DNA from: Spirochaetota bacterium
Lineage (GTDB): Bacteria; Spirochaetota; Spirochaetia; Treponematales; UBA12059
Length of the DNA: 64,000 nucleotides
Direction of reading: 5' to 3'
Assembly (NCBI GenBank): GCA_018262985.1
Contig: JADFDI010000005.1
Location: forward strand, 159,286-223,285
Shown piece after piece: positions 48,107 to 56,554 of this stretch (its first letter is position 1; every line of letters starts with the position of its first letter). The notes under the pieces were generated by a model. The model worked only from the letters and a program-made list of their open reading frames with translations. It did no database searches and was not told where the DNA came from. A program made the translations under genes and the position numbers.

Positions 48107-50008
48107 ATGGCCAAGTTCCCTCTCATGGCCCGAAGGGGCTTTTCAAGGACCATCCGCGCTTCCATCCTCGCGGGCGCGGTCGCGACGGGCTTGCTCGCCT
48201 GCGCCGATTCGTCGTATTTCCTGTCCGATTCGGAGCGCGACGAGTTGTACGGCCTCGAGTTGCTCATCGGCAATCTCGAGATGCCGGACGGCGCCTTGCT
48301 CGTGCCCGGAACCGCCATCAAGCCCAGGATTTCGCTCGCCGACGGCGTTGCGGCCCCCGCCGGCCTGTCGCTCGAGCTGGTCGCGGTAGGAGGGGCGAGC
48401 GTGCTGCGCTCGACCCTGTCCATGGGGACGCCCGATCCCGAACCCGGCGATGCGTCCCCGCAACTCGGGCGGAACCTGGCCGTGGAGTCCATGCTCGACA
48501 AGCTTCCGTCCTTCGCGCTGCCGTCGGGACTCGAACCGGGCGCCTACTACCTCGAGCTCCGCGCCGTGGGGCGGGACGGAACGGAGCGCGCGGCGATCTC
48601 CCGAGCCGTCTTCGTGGCGACGCGCGAACCGGCGGCCGCCTCGATAGCCGTGTATCCCGGCGTCGTCCGACCGGGCGGGATGCTCCTTCTCGTGGCCGAC
48701 GCGGACGCCGACGGTTTCGACCCTTGGGTTCGCTGGAGCGCCCAAGGCGTGGTCCTGTCCGAGGGTTACGCTTCGAAAGGCTACGCCCGCCTGCTCTGGC
48801 GGGCGCCGACCGAGGCGGTCGCGAGCACCCTCGCGTTCGAGTGGTTCCCGTCCGTTCCCCACAGGTCCGGGCTCGGCGGCGTCCTCAAGGAGAAGGTCTC
48901 GATCCTGGTGCCCGCGAAGGCGGCCCCCGTGGGTGACGAATTCGCCGACGCCGCGAGCTTCGAACGCCTTTTCCGCCTCGAGGGCGATTTCCTCGAAGCG
49001 AAGGGAAGCGTCGAGGCGGAGATCTCCGGAAGCCCCCTGCCCGACGCATGGTCGGGCGGAATTGGCTTCAGGTTCGACCAAGGCGAAGGCTTTTCGACTC
49101 CGCTCGACGCGTTCGCGGGGAACCTCGCCTTCTCGTTGGTCGCGAGGCTCGCGATCGATAGAGCAGCCAGCGGCCCGGTCATCGGCGTCGGCAACGGCGA
49201 GGGCGCCGTCGTCGTGAGCGTCCGGGACGGACGACTGTACCTCGAGCTGCCGGGCCGCGCCGGCGACCTCGCGTTGCCGGGCCCGGCGCTGCCCGCCCGC
49301 GTCTTCACGCTCTCCGCGAGCGTCGTGCCCGTCGCGAAGCGCTTGGCGATCTCCTGGCATATCGACGGCTCGCCGTCGCAATCCGCGCTTTTCGACATCG
49401 ACGCCGGGGAGTGGGCTCCGTTCGACCGATTCACGGTCGGCGGCGCCGCGGGATTGTACGACGAAGCCGGAGTCTGGCGTTCACCCGAGCCGCGAGCCGC
49501 GTATCCCGCGTGGGCGCGCAACCAGGCGGCCAAGTACGGCGCAGCCCTGCTCGCCGCGGAAGGCTTCGAATCGCCCTCCGTGCCGGATTCCGTCACGCGG
49601 TCGTCCGGCGTACAGGCGACTTCGGAGGGACTCGCTCTCGACCCCGGCGCGAGCGCCTGGTTGGTCCGGACCTTCCCGGTTTCCGCTCCGCTCCGCGTTC
49701 GCTTCGACGGCGACGCCGTCCTGGCCCTGGCGCTTCCCGGAGGATCCGTCCTCGCCACGATATCCCCCGACGGGATCGTCCGCCTGCCCGACGGCCGCAT
49801 GCCCGCGAGCCTCGATCCGACGGGGGGGCTGGTCATTTCGGTCGACCGGGGAACCCTGAACGTCTCGAGCGACCGGAGCGCCGCGCGCGCCGTCGCGTCC
49901 TTCGCCGGCGAGGAGCTCGCGCTCGGCTTCATCGCTCCGGATGTCCGATCCTTCGTGCGTCATGTTTCGGTCCTTTCGGAGACGCCCGTCGATTCCGACG
50001 GGAAATGA
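48107..50008 (+). CDS. Large lipoprotein of unknown function
   Basis: 633 aa, lipobox GLLAC; beta-rich. ATG 48125 (MARRGFSRTIRASILAGAVATGLLAC) is an equally good start. Confidence 0.72.
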   Translation: MAKFPLMARRGFSRTIRASILAGAVATGLLACADSSYFLSDSERDELYGLELLIGNLEMPDGALLVPGTAIKPRISLADGVAAPAGLSLELVAVGGASVLRSTLSMGTPDPEPGDASPQLGRNLAVESMLDKLPSFALPSGLEPGAYYLELRAVGRDGTERAAISRAVFVATREPAAASIAVYPGVVRPGGMLLLVADADADGFDPWVRWSAQGVVLSEGYASKGYARLLWRAPTEAVASTLAFEWFPSVPHRSGLGGVLKEKVSILVPAKAAPVGDEFADAASFERLFRLEGDFLEAKGSVEAEISGSPLPDAWSGGIGFRFDQGEGFSTPLDAFAGNLAFSLVARLAIDRAASGPVIGVGNGEGAVVVSVRDGRLYLELPGRAGDLALPGPALPARVFTLSASVVPVAKRLAISWHIDGSPSQSALFDIDAGEWAPFDRFTVGGAAGLYDEAGVWRSPEPRAAYPAWARNQAAKYGAALLAAEGFESPSVPDSVTRSSGVQATSEGLALDPGASAWLVRTFPVSAPLRVRFDGDAVLALALPGGSVLATISPDGIVRLPDGRMPASLDPTGGLVISVDRGTLNVSSDRSAARAVASFAGEELALGFIAPDVRSFVRHVSVLSETPVDSDGK

Positions 50009-50027
50009 CGATCGGAGGCCCGTCCGG

Positions 50028-50056
50028 CTGGAAACGCCCGAAGCGAGCGTTATAAT
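50028..50056 (+). promoter_or_regulatory. Putative sigma70 promoter
   Basis: CTGGAA-N17-TATAAT before 50086. Confidence 0.6.
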
Positions 50057-50085
50057 CGAACGAGTGTCAACCTAAGGAGAGCCGC

Positions 50086-51180
50086 ATGAAGTCCGCCGGG
50101 TCCTTCGCCGTCTTGATCCTCGCGCTCGCCGTCATGGTTTCCTGCGCCGGCGCGCCATCGGCCGTTCCCTCCGCCGACGCGGACGCCGGGACCGTTTCGG
50201 ACTCCGCCGCGGCCAAGGCCCGCGCGAAGGAACTCGTGACCGGAATTCCGTCCACCGGCACGACAACCGGGACGACCACGGGTACGACCACCGGGACCCC
50301 GCCCGCCGGGGCGACGACTCCTCCTCCGGTCGATACGGCTACTCCGACTCCCGTGGTGGCGGACGACGTTCCTCCTCCCGCCCCCGGGGTGCTGACCGAC
50401 GAGGAACGGGCCTTCCTCGAGCGTTACCTGGCCGGGCTCGATTACCTCGTCTACATCGACGAGGCCGCCGGCATGGATCCGGCGCTCGCCAAGATGGCGG
50501 TCACCCAGGCCAATCGCTACCTGATCGAGAAAATGGGCCGCACGGTCATCGATTTCGACCAGGTGCAACGCAACAAGAAGGATCAGCAGGCCGCCTACAT
50601 GGCAGAGACCGGCGGTTCCATCGGCATCATGCAATACCTGGCGCAGAAGTTCGACGCGGACGTCTATGTCGAGATTTCCATGCGCGCCGCGGGATCCGAG
50701 CGGGCCGGCCGCTTCTATGCTTCCGCGCAGGGCGTGATGAAGCTGTTCGATACTTCCACCTCGCAGCTGCTCGGCTCGCTTTCCTTCGTAAGCCCGGAGG
50801 TGATGAGTCCCACCAGCCTCGACGGGGCGCTCTCGAACGCGGTCCAGGCCTCCATTTTCACGGCGATGCCGAAAATGACCGACCAGGCCAAGTCCCTCAT
50901 CGAGGCCAGCCTGGCGAACGGCATACGCTTCGAGCTGGTGATCCAGAAAACTCCGGACGCCCGCGCCATCTCCAATCTCCGGAGGGCCTTGGCCCGGTCG
51001 TTCCGGCTGGTCGAGCAGGTTTCCTACTCGCCCGACGAGACCCGCCTGCTCGTGTATACCTTCAAGAGCGCGACCGCCGTGGAGGACGCCGTCTACGTCG
51101 CGGCGGAACGCGCGGGCATGCCGGACATCTACCTTGTTTTCAGCCGCGGGAAGGCGCTCACCTTCAACAGCGGATTGTAG
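50086..51180 (+). CDS. Lipoprotein with Thr/Gly/Pro linker and CsgG/FlgO-like body
   Basis: Lipobox MVSCAG; linker GTTTGTTTGTTTGT; body AVTQANRYLIEKMGRTVIDFDQVQ...QYLAQKFDADVYVEISM. Confidence 0.75.
   Translation: MKSAGSFAVLILALAVMVSCAGAPSAVPSADADAGTVSDSAAAKARAKELVTGIPSTGTTTGTTTGTTTGTPPAGATTPPPVDTATPTPVVADDVPPPAPGVLTDEERAFLERYLAGLDYLVYIDEAAGMDPALAKMAVTQANRYLIEKMGRTVIDFDQVQRNKKDQQAAYMAETGGSIGIMQYLAQKFDADVYVEISMRAAGSERAGRFYASAQGVMKLFDTSTSQLLGSLSFVSPEVMSPTSLDGALSNAVQASIFTAMPKMTDQAKSLIEASLANGIRFELVIQKTPDARAISNLRRALARSFRLVEQVSYSPDETRLLVYTFKSATAVEDAVYVAAERAGMPDIYLVFSRGKALTFNSGL
50257..50300 (+). repeat. 12-bp imperfect tandem repeat encoding GTTT units
   Basis: GGCACGACAACC GGGACGACCACG GGTACGACCACC GGGACC. 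Confidence 0.8.
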
Positions 51181-51259
51181 GCTTTGGCGACGGGCGTCGG
51201 ACGCCCGCGTATCGAACCGGGCGTCGCCCGGCCGTCCCGAATTACCCGAGGAGGTCATC

Positions 51260-51928
51260 GTGAAACGATTCCTGTCCATCATGACGCTGGTCGCGCTCGT
51301 CCTGGCGCTCGGCGCCTGCGCGAGCAAGCCCGAGCCGCCGCCCCCCGGCCCCGCCATCGAGTCCAAGGCGACGTTCGAGGTGTTGCAGCACGCCGGCACC
51401 GTGCTCGGCGTCACCAACGCGCCCGGCTGGACCGTGGCCAGCCTCGAGGGTCCCAAGGCCATCGAGCGGCTCGAGGGCTTCTCCGGCAAGTACGTGGTGG
51501 TGGTCGACACGACCGGCGCCAACCTCGAGGGAACCAAGCTCGCCGCGTCGCGCCTGACGGCGGACACCGAGATCGCGCGCTTCCTTTCGATCCGCGTCCA
51601 GGACACCTTCGCGGGCGCCCAGGTCGGAGACAAGGACACGCTCGAGACCTACTTCGAGCGCGTCGTGAAGAGCGTATCCGACGCCCGCTTCTCCGGCTTC
51701 AGGAAGGAGAGCGAATGGTGGATCCAGCTCCGCTGGTACAAGCCCGACGCCAAGAAGACCTGGGACCGCGACGAGTACCGCGTGATGCAGCTCTGGACCA
51801 TCGACAAGGCCGTCCTCGACGAGCAGCTCCGGAAGATCCTCGACCGCGCGGGCGAGGAGGAGCCGAAGACCGAGGAGAAGGCCCGGGCCATCGAGCTCGC
51901 CAAGGATGCCTTCAGCAAGGATTTCTGA
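51260..51928 (+). CDS. Lipoprotein of unknown function
   Basis: GTG start with SD GAGGAGG; lipobox LALGAC; 222 aa. Confidence 0.8.
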   Translation: MKRFLSIMTLVALVLALGACASKPEPPPPGPAIESKATFEVLQHAGTVLGVTNAPGWTVASLEGPKAIERLEGFSGKYVVVVDTTGANLEGTKLAASRLTADTEIARFLSIRVQDTFAGAQVGDKDTLETYFERVVKSVSDARFSGFRKESEWWIQLRWYKPDAKKTWDRDEYRVMQLWTIDKAVLDEQLRKILDRAGEEEPKTEEKARAIELAKDAFSKDF

Positions 51929-52176
51929 TCCTGTTCCCGGCGCCCGCGGATTGAGGTCGGTACGGACCCGGATTCCGGTTCTCGACCGCGCCTCGATTCG
52001 GGCTAGCCCTGGAAAGGCGTAAGCCTGTCAGGGTTTCCGCGGCAGCCGCCTGAGCCGAGAGGCGCGGGCCAGCCGCCGGGCGCCTTCCATCGGGCATCCT
52101 CCGCCTCCGCGGGCGCGGGGGTGCCCTTTCTTCGTATTCGGGGTGGATCCGTACGCGGCGCCCCGGCAAGGAGCGA

Positions 52177-53658
52177 ATGATGAACACGCGGCGGGCATTC
52201 GGTATTGTCGCTGCCTCGATACTCCTTCTCGCCGCTTGCGCGACCGCGCAGGGCGGGACGAAGGTACCTGATTGGGTGCTTTCGGTTCCCTCGCCCGATG
52301 CCGCGAACACCTGGTTCGTCGGAAGCGCCTCGGACGCGTCCGGCGACGTCGCCTTGGCATCCGAGGACGCGACCGCGAACCTGGTCGCATCCATCATGAA
52401 CTACATGGGAGCCCGCGTCACCGTCGATTCCAGCGCGGAGGCGCGCGGAACCTTGGAGAGCTACGAGGCCGCGGTCGTCCAGACCGTCAAGTCCGAATCC
52501 GCCGGTCGGCTGTCCGGTTTCGCCGTCAAGGAGCGCTACGTTTCGCGCGACGACGGCAAGGTCACGGTCTACATCCTGGCCTCCTATCAGACCAAGGAGC
52601 TCGAAAAGGAGAAGGCGCGAATCGCGGCCGTCTTCAAGGAGATCGATGACGCGGTGGCGAAGCCCGAGGCCGCCGGAAAAGCCTACCTGTCGGAGGGGCG
52701 ATACGTCGACGCCGTCAGATCCTTCATCGAGGCGGCCGTCGCGGCCACCGGCAAGGACATCGTGAACGGCGACATCAAGGTCGAGCGGAACGTGAACCAA
52801 GCGCGCGCTGCCATCGCCAAGCTGCGGCTCGAGCGCGTTTCCTCCCCCGAGTCCGTCAGCGCGGGCGTGGCCTTTCCCGCTCCCTTCGTCATCCGCGTGC
52901 TGGCGGGGGAAGGGGATTCCGCGCCGGGCGTGGTCGGCGCCTCGGTGTTCGTGACCTATCCGCGCCGCCAGGCCTCGGGAAGGGCGATCACCAAGACCGA
53001 GCGCCTGCTTTCGGACAAGAACGGTATCGTCTCGTTCCTGCCTCCGCCGCCGGATCTGGTGGGCAAGGCCAAAGTAAGCTTCCGCCTCGACCTGGACGCG
53101 AACCTCGATCTGGTGGACGGCCTGCCTGCGCGCTTCGACGCGCTCAAGGACGCGCTGGTCGCTGATCTGAGGGGCCGTTCGATCGAGTTCGATTACAACG
53201 CGGCGTCGATGGCCCGCACCGTGCCGACCGGCCTCGCGATCGTCGAGGTCGGCGACGACGGCAAGCCGCTGCCGACGAATACGGCGCAGAACGGCGTGTT
53301 GACCGCGCTGTCCACCGAACGCTTCCGGGTCGGGAACGCGCCGGTCGCGCCCGAGCTGCTGCTCGTCTACGACGACGCGGCCATCATCGCCGCGGCGCGG
53401 AAGGCGTACGGCTCGAGCATCCAGCGCCTGATCTACGGCGTCGTGCGCATCGAGAGCGCGCGGAAGGACGGAACCAGCTGGCTCGCGAACGCGCGCGGCG
53501 AGCTGCGTTGCGTCGACCTGGTCAGCGGAGTCGTGCTGTACGCCGCGGACAAGACTTCGATAGCGGTCGGGACTGACGAGGCCGCGGCGCGCCGATCGGC
53601 GTTCTCCGCCCTCGGAAAGGACGTTTTCGGGAAGGATCTGGTTTCAAGCCTTCCCTGA
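52177..53658 (+). CDS. LPP20-like lipoprotein
   Basis: Lipobox LLLAAC; PDWVLSVPSPDAANTWFVGSASDASGDVALASEDATANLVASI...YVSRDDGKVTVYILASY. Confidence 0.82.
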   Translation: MMNTRRAFGIVAASILLLAACATAQGGTKVPDWVLSVPSPDAANTWFVGSASDASGDVALASEDATANLVASIMNYMGARVTVDSSAEARGTLESYEAAVVQTVKSESAGRLSGFAVKERYVSRDDGKVTVYILASYQTKELEKEKARIAAVFKEIDDAVAKPEAAGKAYLSEGRYVDAVRSFIEAAVAATGKDIVNGDIKVERNVNQARAAIAKLRLERVSSPESVSAGVAFPAPFVIRVLAGEGDSAPGVVGASVFVTYPRRQASGRAITKTERLLSDKNGIVSFLPPPPDLVGKAKVSFRLDLDANLDLVDGLPARFDALKDALVADLRGRSIEFDYNAASMARTVPTGLAIVEVGDDGKPLPTNTAQNGVLTALSTERFRVGNAPVAPELLLVYDDAAIIAAARKAYGSSIQRLIYGVVRIESARKDGTSWLANARGELRCVDLVSGVVLYAADKTSIAVGTDEAAARRSAFSALGKDVFGKDLVSSLP

Positions 53659-53724
53659 CGGCCGCGACCGGGGCGCGCTCGTCACCCTGGCCCGGGTCAG
53701 AATCCGGTCCGCTAACCGCCGGCG

Positions 53725-53760
53725 GAAAAAAAGGAGGGCGCCCGCGTCCGCGGGCGCCCT
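53725..53760 (-). terminator. Rho-independent terminator
   Basis: AGGGCGCCCGCG-TC-CGCGGGCGCCCT perfect 12-bp stem; on minus strand followed by CC then TTTTTTTT; downstream of the GDPD gene. Confidence 0.88.
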
Positions 53761-53790
53761 TCACGTCTCTCCCGTCGAGCGGGCTCTTGG

Positions 53791-54582
53791 CTACGCGGAA
53801 CGATGCCCGTCGAGGTCGAGGGCGCTCGGGTCGTTCGAAACGAGTCCGACGCAACCCGCGGCGAGCAGTTCCCGGGCTTCCGCGCCATCGTCGACCACCC
53901 AGGGAACGACCGGTCTTCGCCGCCTCGAGTCCGAGAACCGTCCGCGAGCCCCGTTACCGGGACGGCGCACCAGGCGTCGGTCCGGCTTGAGGTAATCGCA
54001 GCGCGCCAGCCAGCGGCCTTCGCCGCGCCGCAGGTACCATGGCATGTCGGGTTCGTCGCACCAGATGGCCGCGGTGGGGATGCGCGGGGCGAGCGGCTTT
54101 AATCGCGCCAGGGTGACCGGATTGAAGGAGGACGCGGCGACCCTCGCCTCGAGCCGGAAATCGGCGACGAGTCGGGCGAGGGCGGCCGCGATGCCGGTGT
54201 CGGCGAGCGTCCTTCCCTTGATCTCGATGTCGTAGTAGATGGAGTCTCCGAATTCCTCGAACACCTCGGCGAGCAGGGGCACCGGCTCGCCGCTCCACGC
54301 CGATCCCTTCCACGAGCCCGCGTCGAGGGCGCGCACGTCGCCGAGCGTCGCGTCCTCGAAGCGGAGGCTCTGCCCGCAGGTGCGCATCGCGTCCGCGTCG
54401 TGCACGACGGCGAGCTCGCCCGAGGCGAGCAGGTGGATATCCAGCTCGAGGCCCGGAACGCCCCGCTCCCGAGCGAGGCGGAACGCGGCCATCGTGTTCT
54501 CGGGAGCGATCGAGGAGAGGCCGCGATGCGCGAAGAGCAGGGGGCGGGGAGCTTCGGGAAAGAGAGGCGCGCGACCCGCCAA
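53791..54582 (-). CDS. Glycerophosphodiester phosphodiesterase
   Basis: LLFAHRGLSSIAPENTMAAFRLARERGVPGLELDIHLLASGELAVVHDADAMRTC. TTG 54582 is well spaced from the GGAGGA SD. Confidence 0.88.
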   Translation of the reverse strand: MAGRAPLFPEAPRPLLFAHRGLSSIAPENTMAAFRLARERGVPGLELDIHLLASGELAVVHDADAMRTCGQSLRFEDATLGDVRALDAGSWKGSAWSGEPVPLLAEVFEEFGDSIYYDIEIKGRTLADTGIAAALARLVADFRLEARVAASSFNPVTLARLKPLAPRIPTAAIWCDEPDMPWYLRRGEGRWLARCDYLKPDRRLVRRPGNGARGRFSDSRRRRPVVPWVVDDGAEARELLAAGCVGLVSNDPSALDLDGHRSA

Positions 54583-54584
54583 GC

Positions 54585-55064
54585 TCAGGATCCTCCGGAC
54601 ATTTTCCGCTTCAGTTCTTCGAGCGCGGCGTCGGCTCCGGCGTTTCCGAGCTCCCTGTCCAGCTTCAGGGCGGCGGAGCTTTTCTCCTCCTCGCCGGGGA
54701 TTCCTCCGGCCGCGATCGTGAGCTCCGAGAGAAGCAGGTCGGCGTCCACGCTCCTTGAGCCCATCTTGAGCAGCGGCAGCTGTTCCTTCATGCGGGCCAC
54801 TTTCGCGGCGAGTTCGGCGCGTTCGGCGTCGAGAGCGCCGACCTTCGCCGCGCTTTCGGCCGCCTTGGCCTCCGCCGGGGCGACGAGGTCGGTCATGCCC
54901 TTTTCGAGGGCCAGGGCGGCGCGTCGCTTCCAGAGGCTTTCCTCTTCGCGGGCGGCGGCGAGCGCCTGTTCGGCCTTCTTTAGCGCGGTGGCGTATTCGA
55001 GCGCCACCGCGGCCGCGGCCTCGTACGTGAGGCCGCGGAGGTTCGTCTCGTTGTAGTCGCTCAT
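54585..55064 (-). CDS. Short PspA-like coiled-coil protein
   Basis: ALKKAEQALAAAREEESLWKRRAALALEKGMTDLVAPAEAKAAESAAKVGALDAERAELAAKVARMKEQLPLLK ... ADAALEELKRKMSGGS; ATGA overlap with the upstream gene. Confidence 0.68.
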   Translation of the reverse strand: MSDYNETNLRGLTYEAAAAVALEYATALKKAEQALAAAREEESLWKRRAALALEKGMTDLVAPAEAKAAESAAKVGALDAERAELAAKVARMKEQLPLLKMGSRSVDADLLLSELTIAAGGIPGEEEKSSAALKLDRELGNAGADAALEELKRKMSGGS

Positions 55065-56395
55065 CAGGGCTTGAAGGTGACGCCGACGCCGACCGAGGGG
55101 CCGCCATAGCTGGAGAAGCCGCCGCCGAGCGCGTCGAAAATGCCGAGCATGAAGTCGAACTGCGCCTCGGCGAAGACCTTGATGTCGCGGGTGACGAGCC
55201 AGTTGGCCGTGATGCCCGCCGTGACGCCGTAGTGCGTTATCCAGTCGTCGTCCGAGGTGGAGAGCGCCTCTTCGAGGAGCTTGGTCAGCAGGTTGGAACC
55301 GGCTCCGGCGCCTACGCGGGTGTCGATCTGGAGACGCCCGAGGTACTTGGACCACTCGATGCCCGCCATGGCGGAGAGCGGGGCGTTGAAGCCGCCCATG
55401 TCGAGGAAGTAGATCTGCGCGGATACCCAGGGTTTGGTGCCGAAGAAGCCGAGCGTCACGGGCACGCGGAGGCCGAGGGTCAGACCGGTCGTCCCGGACA
55501 GGAGCTCGCTCATGGGATGGAGGAACACCGCGAGGTCCGCCCCGAGCCGCGGCACTTCCCGGAGCTGGGTATCGGCGTCGGGCTTGATCGAGCTGTAGAG
55601 CACCTGGGCGGTGGAGACCTCGGGGCCGACGTCCTTGACCACCACGAGGCCTACTTCGCGCTCGTCGCGGAGGCCGCCGATCATGCCGCCGGAGACGATG
55701 GCGAACTCGTAGCCCTTCTTGATGCCCATGTCGGCGCCCATCTGCAGCTTTATCTCCGAGCCGGAGGCGGCGAGCACGCGGGTCGAGAGCTGGAAGGCCG
55801 GTATCAGGCGGATTTCGTACTGGAGCGACATCGGGATGCCGTCGATCGCGCCTTGGATGGACTTGAACTGGGTTTCCCTGCTCGATCCGGAGCTTTCGAC
55901 GTCGGCGATGCCGATGGTCGTCCCGGTGGAGACGTCGATGAAGGTGACAGTGGTCTTCAGTTCGGTCTGCCATTCCTTCTTGGAATCCACCCACTGGGAA
56001 TCGAAGGAGGTGATCACGGGTATGGCGACGATGAACGCGCCGAGCAGGCGGTTGAACTCCGCCTCGGTCAGGAACGCTTCGCCGAAGATGTACTTCTCCG
56101 GCATCACGAAATCGACCTCCTTGGCCTTCCGCAGGGCGGCGATGAACTCGTCGACGCTCGAGGAGCTGAAGCGCTGGGTCATCCCGCTGATGGTGAATCG
56201 GCCGAGGTCGAGGAATACCTTCTGTATCTCGATGTCGACGGTGGCCAGGGTCTCGAGGGGAATGTCCCAACCGTAGTAGCCGAGCGAGAAGATGGCGACT
56301 TCCTTCTTTTCGCTGACCTGGGGTTGCCCGAGCAGCGGAGCCGCGCAGAACGCGAGAAGGACGAGGAGCGCGAACGCTTTCCGGGACTGTTTCAT
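55064..56395 (-). CDS. Secreted protein: CsgG-like N-terminal domain plus putative outer-membrane beta-barrel C-terminus
   Basis: Signal peptide; KEVAIFSLGYYGWDIPLETLATVDIEIQKVFLDLGRFTISG; C-terminal alternating amphipathic strands ending in GVGVTFKP. Confidence 0.7.
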   Translation of the reverse strand: MKQSRKAFALLVLLAFCAAPLLGQPQVSEKKEVAIFSLGYYGWDIPLETLATVDIEIQKVFLDLGRFTISGMTQRFSSSSVDEFIAALRKAKEVDFVMPEKYIFGEAFLTEAEFNRLLGAFIVAIPVITSFDSQWVDSKKEWQTELKTTVTFIDVSTGTTIGIADVESSGSSRETQFKSIQGAIDGIPMSLQYEIRLIPAFQLSTRVLAASGSEIKLQMGADMGIKKGYEFAIVSGGMIGGLRDEREVGLVVVKDVGPEVSTAQVLYSSIKPDADTQLREVPRLGADLAVFLHPMSELLSGTTGLTLGLRVPVTLGFFGTKPWVSAQIYFLDMGGFNAPLSAMAGIEWSKYLGRLQIDTRVGAGAGSNLLTKLLEEALSTSDDDWITHYGVTAGITANWLVTRDIKVFAEAQFDFMLGIFDALGGGFSSYGGPSVGVGVTFKP

Positions 56396-56517
56396 TCTGG
56401 CCTCCTGGCACGAGTCGCGCAGGCGGCCCCATGGGCTCGCGAGCTCGACGCGCGACTCCTACAATCTAGCGCGGATGGGTACGGTGTCAACGCCGCGCGG
56501 ACGAACTCGAGCCCGGC

Positions 56518-56547
56518 TTGAGGAAGGGAGCGGCTCCGCGCTATCGT
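56518..56547 (+). promoter_or_regulatory. Putative sigma70 promoter of mnmE (leaderless geometry)
   Basis: TTGAGG-N18-TATCGT; GTG start 7 nt downstream. Confidence 0.45.
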
Positions 56548-56554
56548 CTGCGGC

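Noticed and set aside
50257-50300. Possible CRISPR or phase-variable repeat
   Set aside because: Only ~3.5 imperfect 12-bp units, in frame, encoding a Thr-Gly linker; unit length is a multiple of 3 so no phase switching, and no spacers.
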